From Stentor roeselii (lineage: Eukaryota > Ciliophora > Heterotrichea > Heterotrichida > Stentoridae): a stretch of DNA of 64,000 nucleotides. A program made the position numbers and the translations under genes. Location of the stretch: the NCBI GenBank assembly GCA_006503475.1, contig RSEH01000001.1, positions 186,001-250,000 on the forward strand, in the 5' to 3' direction. Of the stretch, positions 18,219 through 26,709 are shown one piece after another (the stretch's first letter is position 1; the number at the start of each line of letters is the position of its first letter). The notes beneath the pieces are model-generated. The model ran no database searches and had not been told where the DNA came from. It was given only the letters and a program-made list of their open reading frames with translations.

Positions 18219-18492
18219 ATAATTAAGATATTGCTTTAAGTTGATTAAACTATTATTAATATTTGGAGGTTTAATAGGATTTTTCGAAAAGATTTGAGGA
18301 TTTCTGACTGTCAATGCATTGTCACGTGCTTTATTTCAAGGATTTTCTTTTGTTTTTAGGATTAAGGTTAGAATTGGTTTGTTGGGTCTTTATTAGTTGA
18401 TATTTGGAATTTTCAATGTTTGCTGTCAATAGAAAGTGGATATCGACTCGATAACGTTGAGCTAGAGTTGTTGTAAAAATGCCTCCATATAA

Positions 18493-19746
18493 ATGGAAAA
18501 GATCAAAAATTTCGCCTCAGGTCTTAAGTCGAAATTTATGAAGTCCGACGTAGAAAAACTTCTTTCATCAGCTATTAACTCTTCTGACCCTCCATCAATG
18601 AAGATATATTCAGATCTTGCAGAGAAGTCGCTCTGTCAAGAAGATGCAAGGATCATTCTAAAAGTCCTTCTTGAGGGTTTAGTCGCGAATAATAAAGACA
18701 TAAACCGTATAATCAAATCCCTTCTTCTCTGCGAAGCCCTATGCTCGCTTTCTTCCCCTTCCTTCATCGAGGACTTAAAAACCTGTATAAGTAAACTAAA
18801 GGCTCTGGTGGACTATTCTCCAGAAGACAAGCCATTAGAACTATCAGGGATAATAAGAGAGTCAGCGAGGAAATTAATTCATTTGCTAACCAATGAACAA
18901 GCCTTGCAAAAAGAAAGAGAAAATTCAGCAACCCAGCATTTGAAGGCCGCAGAAGAAAAGAAAGAAAGTTCAACAATACAGAAAGAAGAAGAGTATCGAC
19001 CCCCTAGCAACTGGTACGAAACAGCAAAGGTGCAAGTGTCAGAAGCGACGTCTTATCCAACCCCTGATTTTTCTAACATTGAGAAAATGCAGTTCGTTAG
19101 AAATGTTCCGGAACATAAACCGACTCAAGATATTTTTAATGGACTTCGAACGAGAGAAGAAAAAAAAATTGAGGAAATTGGAAATTCTGAGATTCAAAGC
19201 AAAGCTGATATTTTTACTACACTTAAAGCACAGAACTCTACATCGGTGCAGGGAAATCTGTTCGGGGTACCTATGAAACCGAAGTATTTGAAAATTGAGA
19301 CACAAGATGAGGCTGGAAAAGATGAGAAAAATTTGAAAAGTGAAGGGTTGTTTAATGGTCTACAGAAGAAAAAACAAGCTACTGTTGAAGCTAATGGAAA
19401 TTCAAATCAAGTCGATCCGATCAGCTTCGACCTGCTAAACCTAAAACTAAATTTTGAAGTCTCCGAGGCTCCCAAGCCAATCGAAAAACAATCAGAAAAA
19501 GTTATAAAATCTGAAAACAGTAATTCTTTCCTTGGTACGACCGAGCCGAAGGTGAAACTTGACCAAGGCCAAGTGAGTTTTGGGTACAACCACGCCTTAT
19601 TCGACGCCGAGTTTCCAGTGATCGCGAAGGAAGAGCCGAGGATTCAAAAGCAGGACTTGAAAAACTTGGAAAAAACTTTAATCAACTTGGACGACCTGGA
19701 TTTTTCTCTATCAAGGTCGAAAGCTCCGAGACGGTTGATGAATTAG
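18493..19746 (+). CDS. ENTH/VHS-like clathrin adaptor candidate
   Basis: In this 417-residue protein the first 140 or so residues are all-helical and resemble an ENTH/ANTH/VHS module: KNFASGLKSKFMKSDVEKLL, then IILKVLLEGLVANNKDINR. A long disordered tail follows and carries adaptor motifs. LINLDDLD fits the clathrin box (L-phi-x-phi-D/E), FDLLNL is similar, and several short acidic or D-x-F motifs (DIFNGL, DIFTTL, FDAEF) recall AP-2 and GGA ligands. Together these suggest an epsin- or tepsin-like endocytic adaptor. The helical domain is divergent and the call rests on layout plus motifs. Confidence 0.58.
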   Translation: MEKIKNFASGLKSKFMKSDVEKLLSSAINSSDPPSMKIYSDLAEKSLCQEDARIILKVLLEGLVANNKDINRIIKSLLLCEALCSLSSPSFIEDLKTCISKLKALVDYSPEDKPLELSGIIRESARKLIHLLTNEQALQKERENSATQHLKAAEEKKESSTIQKEEEYRPPSNWYETAKVQVSEATSYPTPDFSNIEKMQFVRNVPEHKPTQDIFNGLRTREEKKIEEIGNSEIQSKADIFTTLKAQNSTSVQGNLFGVPMKPKYLKIETQDEAGKDEKNLKSEGLFNGLQKKKQATVEANGNSNQVDPISFDLLNLKLNFEVSEAPKPIEKQSEKVIKSENSNSFLGTTEPKVKLDQGQVSFGYNHALFDAEFPVIAKEEPRIQKQDLKNLEKTLINLDDLDFSLSRSKAPRRLMN

Positions 19747-19792
19747 TTCGAGTAAATAAATAACAAAGCTTTCCGTCAGATTGAATTTATAA

Positions 19793-20683
19793 ATGGAGGA
19801 AGAAGGAAAAACAAGTAAAGGTCAGTATCCGATATTACTTACTTCTTTATCGTCGTTTTTTAGTGGAGGGATTGCAAGGTGCTTTGTGCATCCTTTGGAT
19901 ACTGTCAAGGCCAAGATACAGGTTCAGCAGATGGGTAAAAATGGAGGGTTAAGCTTGTTTCAGGCTATTAGATTTACTTTGAAAAATGAAGGATTTTCGG
20001 GACTTTATAAAGGACTTTCTGTGGCTGTCTTTGGGTCGTTGCCAGCGACTTGTTTGTATTTCACCACTTATGAGTTAGCTAAAAGTGCTTTACTAGACAA
20101 AGCAAGTCCTTTTTTAGTATATCTAATCTCAGGAGTAGCTGCAGAAGCCGTCAGCTGTTTATTTTTCGTCCCTGTAGACGTAATAAAAGAAAGACTCCAG
20201 GTTCAAGAGAACCTAAAACTTTACAAATACGAAGGCGGCCGAGACGCATTCAAAACAATCATGAAAAACGAAGGCCTTCGAGGTATTTACAAGGCATACG
20301 GTGCAACAGTAGGATCATTCGGTCCATTTTCCGCTCTTTACTTCTTATTTTACGAGAAACTAAAGGAATTCTGTGTCGGTGAACAGAAAGAAATCGGTTT
20401 TTTGGCAAGTTTGACATGTGCTTCAACTTCAGGAGCTTTGGCTTCATTTCTAACGAATCCTTTGGATATAGCGAAGGTGAGGATGCAAGTAGTACGAGCG
20501 ACAGGAAATTCTCTTTTTCCTTACAAGAACATGTTGCATGGTATTCAGTTGATCTACACGAATGAAGGGTTTAAAGCTTTGTTTCAAGGGTCTTTGGCGC
20601 GAATATTATTCCATACTCCAAACACAGCGATAGTAATGAGCCTAATGGAGTATATCAGACTGAATTTAATAGAAAGAAGCTAA
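19793..20683 (+). CDS. Mitochondrial carrier family (SLC25) protein
   Basis: This 296-residue protein has the usual three-fold structure of inner-membrane solute carriers. Each repeat carries the signature P-x-(D/E)-x-x-(K/R): HPLDTVKAKIQ, VPVDVIKERLQ and NPLDIAKVRMQ. Each also has the partner stretch (KNEGFSGLYKG, KNEGLRGIYKA, TNEGFKALFQG). Six transmembrane helices are expected. The substrate cannot be fixed. The pattern of Val-Asp and Glu-Arg at the second signature resembles S-adenosylmethionine or iron-type (mitoferrin) carriers, but this is weak. Confidence 0.93.
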   Translation: MEEEGKTSKGQYPILLTSLSSFFSGGIARCFVHPLDTVKAKIQVQQMGKNGGLSLFQAIRFTLKNEGFSGLYKGLSVAVFGSLPATCLYFTTYELAKSALLDKASPFLVYLISGVAAEAVSCLFFVPVDVIKERLQVQENLKLYKYEGGRDAFKTIMKNEGLRGIYKAYGATVGSFGPFSALYFLFYEKLKEFCVGEQKEIGFLASLTCASTSGALASFLTNPLDIAKVRMQVVRATGNSLFPYKNMLHGIQLIYTNEGFKALFQGSLARILFHTPNTAIVMSLMEYIRLNLIERS

Positions 20684-20763
20684 GAAGAGGAAAGTTGTAA
20701 TTTTAGAGATTAAATGAAGTTCTTGTTTATTCAGCATTCTCAATAAAATCAATAAAAATTTAA

Positions 20764-21234
20764 ATGGAGTCGAATTTTTCCAAAAGATTCAAGTCAAGCA
20801 TGAAAATAACTAAAAACAAGTCAATGTTTGATACTTTGGTTCCTATAAACAAGTCAATTAAACCCTCTCAGATACATGAAGACCTTAAAACAAAGGATTC
20901 TAAAGCGCTTAACAGTCTTGGGTACAATTTAAGTCTTGCTGAGGAAAATCATGAAACTTTTCACTTTTTACCTGCCATTCACTCACCTTTATCGACACAG
21001 TCGACGAGTCGAGCAGGAAATAAAAAAGAACCTCTGAGGTTTTCATATGCTGGAAGCGATTTTTCTTCTGAAGTGTTTTCGAAAAATGTGTCGCCCTTGA
21101 ATATTAGGGATAAAATCAATAGTGATATCAAGAGAATCATGCAAGGCTTTCAAAAACAAAACTTTGGAATGTCTAATGAGGGGATTTCAAAAAAGCGTTG
21201 CAAGGGGTTGAAAAGAAATAAATCGAAATATTAA
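20764..21234 (+). CDS. Unknown small basic protein
   Basis: This 156-residue protein is Lys/Ser-rich and mainly disordered in appearance, with a basic C-terminus (KKRCKGLKRNKSKY) that could serve as a nuclear signal. There is no recognised domain, signal peptide or membrane segment. It follows the SLC25 gene on the same strand by 80 bp. It is probably a real gene: clean ATG, single open frame, and G/T-rich 3' end like its neighbours. Confidence 0.6.
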   Translation: MESNFSKRFKSSMKITKNKSMFDTLVPINKSIKPSQIHEDLKTKDSKALNSLGYNLSLAEENHETFHFLPAIHSPLSTQSTSRAGNKKEPLRFSYAGSDFSSEVFSKNVSPLNIRDKINSDIKRIMQGFQKQNFGMSNEGISKKRCKGLKRNKSKY

Positions 21235-21545
21235 GTTTTTTATTTAATAATTGACGGTTTTAATTCGGATTTAATTTTAAATCGGATGAAGAACTTTGGG
21301 GTTAAGGGGCAGTAAAACTGATGGGTTTATTTTCGAGAATTTTAGGAAATAGGAAAAGTTTAAGAGATTTATGAAAGCGGCTTAGATTTAGGTGGATAGA
21401 TGAAAATTAACCTTTAAATATAAAACTCATAAGGAAACTTTATTTTTAAGAGCATTCACAATATAGAGAATGACATTTTAAATACCCTTGAAATTGCCTT
21501 AATAACAGAAATATCATAAAAGTAATCAAACACCATAAACATTAG
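21235..21545. other. Spacer between convergent genes, G/T-rich then A/C-rich
   Basis: About 310 bases. The left half is G/T-rich, as is usual just after plus-strand genes here; the right half is A/C-rich, as is usual after minus-strand genes. No coding frame or RNA gene was seen. Confidence 0.55.
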
Positions 21546-22466
21546 CTAATCCGAATCCTCACTTTCCTCACTTTCTTCTTTTCTTTTCCTTCCTCTTTTT
21601 GTCCCTTCTTCTTTCACAGTCCGTCTCTTGCGAGGACTTTCTTCATCATTAGAAGATTCCTGCCGGTCATTTTCCTTGATAAGATTTAAAGACTCCTTGA
21701 AAGCTTCATGTCTCCAATGCAGATAAAGACGATTAGCAATCTTGGCAAGCAGCACAAGCTGATAATCTTCACTATTAACAAATTCCTTATAAAAGTACTT
21801 CAAAGCCTTTAAAACATGTGGATGATTCAAAATCTCTTCATGAGGCTCATAATCGACAAACTTCTCAAAAATCTCCAACACGTCATTTTTCGTTACTTCT
21901 TCAAATCTCACCTCATTTGAAAGAAACCCGAAAAGTTTCTTTTCAATTTTTTTTACGATGGGCTAAATGTTTTTTACAAGATTTTCTAAAAATCCTGAAT
22001 CTTCAGGCAAAAAATTGCAATTTTTAGTCATTTCTTCGATTTTTTTATCGAGAAAAGAGATTTTGGACTTTTTTTCATCTTCTTTGGATTGTCTTTTTTT
22101 TGGTAAGTCGTTTTCTTGGTGCTTTGAGAAGAAGGTCAGGTTTAGGTTGTAAAGGTCTTCTCTTTGGAGTTCTCCGCAGTTGATTTTATGAGCGATGATT
22201 ATGGCTCGATGGAGAATTGCAGTTTGTTTCTTTTCACTGGGTAGTTCGACGTTGCCTTCGAAGATTTTAAGCTTTTTCTTTGGAAGATAGTGGCTGACTT
22301 GAACTTACTGAGTGTTTTCGCTGATAAAGTCAACTCGATACTGTAAATTTTCTGAATCTCTATCATTTATTTCAGTAATCTTCATAATTCTTACAATTGC
22401 GGGCCACCAAGGGTAGTTCCTCACTTTAGCCCAGACGACATCATCAACTTTTAAGGGTTTTTCCAT
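21546..22466 (-). CDS. PWWP-domain chromatin protein (LEDGF/HDGF-like)
   Basis: Three exons (complement of 22309-22466, 21978-22293 and 21546-21962) give 296 residues. The N-terminus VWAKVRNYPWWPAIVR is a PWWP domain, which reads methylated histone H3 (often H3K36me) and DNA. Splicing of the first intron restores the end of the PWWP barrel (ENTHHYLPKKKL). After a basic linker, residues about 170-240 form a helical bundle (EKKLFGFLSN, LNHPHVLKALKYFYKEF) resembling the LEDGF integrase-binding/TFIIS N-terminal-like domain. The tail is highly charged (RKRRTVKEEG, EESEESEDSD). A role in transcription elongation or chromatin is expected. It lies 16 bp downstream of the coiled-coil gene on the same strand. 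Confidence 0.82.
21963..21977 (-). other. 15-nt intron 2 of the PWWP gene
   Basis: On the coding strand it reads GTAAAAAACATTTAG. Its final TAG is the stop that would otherwise end the reading frame. Removal joins FLENL to PIVKKIEKKL in phase 0. Confidence 0.88.
22294..22308 (-). other. 15-nt intron 1 of the PWWP gene
   Basis: On the coding strand it reads GTAAGTTCAAGTCAG. Unspliced, the frame meets a TAA at once. Removal splits and restores a His codon (CA|C) and continues the PWWP domain. Confidence 0.88.
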
Positions 22467-22482
22467 AATTATAAAGTAAAAT

Positions 22483-22953
22483 TTATTTTTTTGACAGACG
22501 CTTCATTTTATTCATTAAAACCTGCAGTTTTCGTGAATCTTGTAAAAGTCCTGCTTTCAAAGGAGAGATTCGGTCCAAGTTTTTCGTAGATTTGCAAGAA
22601 TCTGAATGATTTTGAAGATTTTCCTTGTTTTTGCACAAGCTTCGAGAAGTTAAAGCATTTTTACTGAGACTTTCTCGGCTTGTTGATGAGATTTGATAAG
22701 ATCCTCGAAGAAGTTTCAGCGCTTCTTGAAGTTCGATTGTTGATTGGATCAGCTGTGAATTAGTTTTAGAAAGTTTTTCGTTTTCGGTTAGAAGAGAGTT
22801 CACCTCTGTCTTGTGCCGGTCTTCTTGTGATGTGAGTAATGAGTTCAGGTTTTTCAATTCTTTTTTTAAGATTTCGTTTTCTTCTTGAAGGATGTTGCTG
22901 AGGTTTATTAGGTCTGACTTTTTCAATGATTTTGAATATCGACGAGTGTTCAT
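22483..22953 (-). CDS. Unknown coiled-coil protein
   Basis: This 156-residue protein has residues about 10-85 as a strong coiled coil (NILQEENEILKKELKNLNSL, then LTENEKLSKTNSQLIQ). A Ser/Lys-rich tail ends in a basic KMKRLSKK. No other domain is visible. It lies 16 bp upstream of the PWWP start on the same strand. It may act in a cytoskeletal or centrosomal complex, but that is only a guess. Confidence 0.65.
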   Translation of the reverse strand: MNTRRYSKSLKKSDLINLSNILQEENEILKKELKNLNSLLTSQEDRHKTEVNSLLTENEKLSKTNSQLIQSTIELQEALKLLRGSYQISSTSRESLSKNALTSRSLCKNKENLQNHSDSCKSTKNLDRISPLKAGLLQDSRKLQVLMNKMKRLSKK

Positions 22954-23121
22954 TTTGAAATTTATGAAATGTTTAATAGGTGAATGGAAATAGGATTCGG
23001 GATATTGATTAGATTTAGGTATTAGGTTTGATTAAATATTTAATTTTTTGGGTAATTGGTTATTGAGATGTTCTATTTAAAGTTGAAAGCATATTAACTT
23101 TTCAAATTCTATCTAATCTAT

Positions 23122-24963
23122 CTATCGATTTAAAAATCTTCGAGCAAGATTCAAAAATGGACTCTCTATCAGAACTTGCAAAATCACCGACAAAGCTAAA
23201 GTAATAATTAAAAGTTCAACAAATTGATCTCTAACACTCTGCCAACTAGCCTGATGCATTTCATTTCCCATCATAAACCTTACAACTAAGATCAAAGGAT
23301 TCATCAAATACATGGTATAAGAAATCTTTGCCACAAAACTAAAAATTCTAAGTTTAAGGAAAGATCCAACAAATGCAAGATGTCCAAACAACAAAGGAAA
23401 AGCAAAAAAGCTGAACCCTAAAATAAATATTATTCTTTGAATCGCGAGCCAAAATGAATTGATATAAATTCCGAATTTTTCTTCGCCATAGATAACTAAC
23501 AAATAAGGACCGAAGGCTGAAAAAGCCAAAAAAAGGAATCCGATTAAATAAAACATCATTCGGCTGTTTGGAGAATTCACTAGAGAAATAATAATATTTT
23601 CAAATTTTTCTCCCCAGGAGTCTTTCACTGAATAAGCTTGACTTATTTTCCCTTTCTTTTGAGTAGCTTTCAAATAAACAAACCCTAAAACAACTCCTAT
23701 AATATATGCTGGAATTCTGGGTATCGGTCTTATGTATACCTTATTCGAATGTTTAAAGTTTAACAAAATTTGAACAGGATCAGGACTAAGACCATAAGTA
23801 ACTCCTAAAGCAGTAGTATAAACAACACTAAAACTCACATATCCAGCGACTAAAACATATCCCCAAGTCTTATTCCTGAAATAAGCAAGCATTACTAAAC
23901 TACAAGCAACAAAAAATTGAAAATCAACAGCAACAGTCCAAGTCCATCCTAAGTAAGCTCCTTTTTCAACTGGCAACAAATTATGAACAAAAAGCATCGC
24001 AGACCACCATGATCCTTCAAGATCACTATTGACTGCTTCAGTAATAACAAGATGACTTGATGGAGGATTGCCTCCATAAGTGTTTCTTTCAAGGCCAATC
24101 ATAAAATAAAACAATGGAGCATATCGAATGACTCTCCTCAAAAAGAACGTCGCCCAACTAAAACGACTTCCTTTGCTTTGAAGCTCTTTCAACGTAAGAA
24201 AACTCATCAAAAACCCTGAAAGGAAAAAGAAAATGTCTACTGAATGGTTCAAAGAAATCATAAAAGTGAAATATAATGATTTGTACAACTTGTTGTACTC
24301 GAAACGGTTTGATAATGCGAAGAACTGCTCGAAGAAGAAGGCGTGGAAAAAGATTATAGTCATTGACGCAAGCGACCTGATTCCATCAAGAATTCCAAGA
24401 TTTTCTGTCTGATTTCCATTCCTGAATAAGTTTCGAAAATTCACTATTATTGAAAACTCGCTTAAAAGGTGATTTTCTTTACCAAAAAGAGAGTAAAATG
24501 TTCCTAGAACTTCTAAAGACACCAGGATCAGGAAACTTATAAAGAAGAAGATTGCGACTTTTGGCTTTGGCTTGGTTTTAGACAAGTCGATCAAGTTTAA
24601 AGAGAATCCTGATGATTGGATCTTCTCGGGTAGATCGTATTTGGATGATAGGACTTTTATTATTTCTTTTTTCTCAGATGAGTCGCATTCAACAGGAAGG
24701 CAGAAACCGTAGTTTGTTGCGGGTAAAGAATAAAGTAACCAAGAAAAAGTAGCGTAAGTTCCATTTGCAGAAAGACATTCAGGGTAATCTTTTAAGTAAT
24801 CTAGTCCTTCTCCTTTCTCTCGAAAGGTGAAAGTTCTTGGAATCAAATCAGTTTTAATGATGTGAATTAGTTTCTTTTCACAGTTCTCAGCTGAGAATAT
24901 ATTTTCAGATAATATTGAAAGAAAAATAAGCCAAGCCATATTTATGAGGATTATATTTGGCAT
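23122..24963 (-). CDS. NRF-6-like membrane acyltransferase (acyltransferase-3 family)
   Basis: The product is 613 residues from the ATG at 24963. The N-terminus is a signal peptide (MAWLIFLSILSENIFSA). A lumenal NRF-type Cys domain follows (ENCEKK, YPECL, YGFCLPVEC). The remainder is a multi-pass acyltransferase-3 domain of about ten membrane helices. It begins with LGILDGIRSLASMTIIFFHA, in which GIRSLA and FHAFFF are the family's catalytic-His region. Relatives in nematodes and insects (nrf-6, nose resistant to fluoxetine) handle lipids or drugs; bacterial OafA acylates sugars. The substrate here is unknown. The architecture is complete. Confidence 0.88.
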   Translation of the reverse strand: MPNIILINMAWLIFLSILSENIFSAENCEKKLIHIIKTDLIPRTFTFREKGEGLDYLKDYPECLSANGTYATFSWLLYSLPATNYGFCLPVECDSSEKKEIIKVLSSKYDLPEKIQSSGFSLNLIDLSKTKPKPKVAIFFFISFLILVSLEVLGTFYSLFGKENHLLSEFSIIVNFRNLFRNGNQTENLGILDGIRSLASMTIIFFHAFFFEQFFALSNRFEYNKLYKSLYFTFMISLNHSVDIFFFLSGFLMSFLTLKELQSKGSRFSWATFFLRRVIRYAPLFYFMIGLERNTYGGNPPSSHLVITEAVNSDLEGSWWSAMLFVHNLLPVEKGAYLGWTWTVAVDFQFFVACSLVMLAYFRNKTWGYVLVAGYVSFSVVYTTALGVTYGLSPDPVQILLNFKHSNKVYIRPIPRIPAYIIGVVLGFVYLKATQKKGKISQAYSVKDSWGEKFENIIISLVNSPNSRMMFYLIGFLFLAFSAFGPYLLVIYGEEKFGIYINSFWLAIQRIIFILGFSFFAFPLLFGHLAFVGSFLKLRIFSFVAKISYTMYLMNPLILVVRFMMGNEMHQASWQSVRDQFVELLIITLALSVILQVLIESPFLNLARRFLNR

Positions 24964-25311
24964 CAAAAATATTTTTCGAGTGTTTTTTTAAATTTTATTA
25001 TGAGAGTTCCTTTGTATTTTTGCTTATGTTTAAAGTTTTATTATTGTTCTTAGGACTAGCTGCAGTTAAAAACTTATAATTATAAGCATAATAAATTTAG
25101 ATATTCCAATTCGAATTCAAATGTAAATTCTCATCCAAAGAATTATCTTATCTATCTTATATACAGGATCATTACCATCTAATACACAAAAATATGAAAC
25201 TATATGAATTAGTGAGTAATCCTTTGTTTTCTTTGACTTAATCAATAATCTAAAATAATTAAAAAGACAAAGAAATAAACTTAATTATTCATAACACATA
25301 TTTGATAAGAA
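24964..25311. other. AT-rich spacer
   Basis: About 350 bases upstream of the acyltransferase gene and downstream of the small ORF. No coding frame or repeat was seen. Confidence 0.5.
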
Positions 25312-25467
25312 TCAATTAATCAAGCTCATCCCTCCCTCCTTGTATCCAAAAATCCTACTCATCAATCCATCTCTCACAATCCTTGAAAAATCTCCCTCAA
25401 AAGTAGCAGCTATATCCACTTGCGCAGCATTAAAAAAAAACCGATCAAAGTCATAATTATTAACCAT
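25312..25467 (-). CDS. Possible 51-residue small protein
   Basis: A short ORF opens 5 bp after the stop of the next gene upstream. It reads MVNNYDFDRFFFNAAQ, continues through a region with DGLMSRIFGYKEGG, and ends at TGA. Composition looks protein-like and it lacks the AT-rich codons of the spacers. It may be a separate small gene, or the displaced C-terminal exon of the upstream gene. Joining the two would need removal of a length equal to 2 modulo 3, which a 15-nt intron cannot supply. Function unknown. Confidence 0.35.
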   Translation of the reverse strand: MVNNYDFDRFFFNAAQVDIAATFEGDFSRIVRDGLMSRIFGYKEGGMSLIN

Positions 25468-25472
25468 CCTCA

Positions 25473-25865
25473 CTAACGACCTTCCTTTTCTGCAAACTCC
25501 GCCGCCTTTAAATACTTATAAACAAGTATCTGCTGTGTTTGATTGACAAAAGTCTCTTTCTCAGTGAAGTACAAATAAAAAGGTACCAACACATAAACCA
25601 ACGCTAAATTCTTAAGCATCAGATCAGCTGATTTCGGAATTCCTTGTTTGTAAAAATAAGAAGTTAATCCAAAAAACATTGTAAATTTTCCTAGAACTGT
25701 TCCAAATCGACTGTAAGTCAGACTTGTGAAGACTGAAAAGTCTTCAGGATCGATATCTGAAGAGTGATAAATGAAATAGCTGCTGACTTTAGACCAGTCA
25801 TCGTTTTTTCGCTTATCAAATTTGAACATCAGTGAGGAATAAAGGAAATTTTCAGATGGGTTCAT
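25473..25865 (-). CDS. Unknown small membrane protein
   Basis: This 130-residue protein has at least one and probably two hydrophobic segments (LGKFTMFFGLTSYFY; LALVYVLVPFYLYF). The C-terminus is charged and helical (YKYLKAAEFAEKEGR). It could be a small mitochondrial inner-membrane subunit, as ciliate respiratory complexes contain many unrecognised small proteins. That is inference. It lies 16 bp downstream of the LARP7-like gene on the same strand. Confidence 0.6.
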   Translation of the reverse strand: MNPSENFLYSSLMFKFDKRKNDDWSKVSSYFIYHSSDIDPEDFSVFTSLTYSRFGTVLGKFTMFFGLTSYFYKQGIPKSADLMLKNLALVYVLVPFYLYFTEKETFVNQTQQILVYKYLKAAEFAEKEGR

Positions 25866-25881
25866 TGAAATATTAGATTTA

Positions 25882-26709
25882 TTATATTTTATTGTGTTTT
25901 AATTCGAAGGAATAGTGGACTTGCTGGCCAAGGAGAGAAGGTTGGATTCTGAGTATAGCTCTTACATCGATTTTGCTCGGGTAGATCAACTTCGCCCGGC
26001 CACTTGATTGTTTATACTCGATTTTCCAAGGCTTTATTTGCAAAAGATTATTTATCTGTGTCTTTGTAATTCTCTCAGGAATGTTTGAAGCAAGAACAAC
26101 GAATTCCTGGTCGGGCATATCAGCTTCTAAAATTTTTTTAAGTTCTGAAAATCGACTTTTATACTGAAGCCATTCGGTTTTTCTGATGATTTTTACAGAT
26201 TTTCCGATATTTTCCAGTTCTCGAGGGTCGAAGGAAGGAAAAACTTGCATGAGTCCTTCACAGCTTTCAACATCTTCGAATTCAACAAAACCGAATCCTT
26301 TCAAGATGCCAGTTTCGGGCCATTTCGGAAGACTGACGTAAGAAACCCTTCCAAAACTTCCAAAACCTTTCAAAACCCTTTCAAGATCCAAGTCATCCGG
26401 TATGTTTTCAAAGTAAACACTTCTAAAAACAGCAGATTTTCTATGATTTTCAATCATTTCCATCGAAATTTCATTACTAAGTCTCACTTTCCTATCAAAA
26501 ACCTGAAAATCACTCATTTCAACTAATGTCTTTACTAAAATTTCTTCAGAATTTGGAAATTTTTCTAAAATTTTCGCAATTTTATTGAATTTCATAAGAA
26601 AGTCTAAAGTGACTTCTTTTTCATACAAAAGTTTCAAAAGTAAGACATTGTCATTAGCAAGGTTTGGAAGACTGAAGTAAAACCTGAGAATTTCTTTTAA
26701 TTTATCCAT
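25882..26709 (-). CDS. LARP7-like La-motif RNA-binding protein (telomerase p65 / 7SK candidate)
   Basis: In this 275-residue protein, residues 1-77 form a La motif (LRFYFSLPNLANDN). Residues about 97-165 form an RRM whose key stretch YVSLPKWPETGILKGFGFVEF matches LARP7 RRM1 rather than genuine La. Next comes TEWLQYKSRFSELKK, the W-L-x-x-K linker typical of LARP7 and p65. Residues about 202-271 could be the C-terminal xRRM. LARP7 proteins bind UUU-ended Pol III RNAs. In Tetrahymena the family member p65 assembles telomerase, and in animals LARP7 holds 7SK. The start overlaps the stop of the upstream kinase by 8 bp. Confidence 0.75.
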   Translation of the reverse strand: MDKLKEILRFYFSLPNLANDNVLLLKLLYEKEVTLDFLMKFNKIAKILEKFPNSEEILVKTLVEMSDFQVFDRKVRLSNEISMEMIENHRKSAVFRSVYFENIPDDLDLERVLKGFGSFGRVSYVSLPKWPETGILKGFGFVEFEDVESCEGLMQVFPSFDPRELENIGKSVKIIRKTEWLQYKSRFSELKKILEADMPDQEFVVLASNIPERITKTQINNLLQIKPWKIEYKQSSGRAKLIYPSKIDVRAILRIQPSLLGQQVHYSFELKHNKI

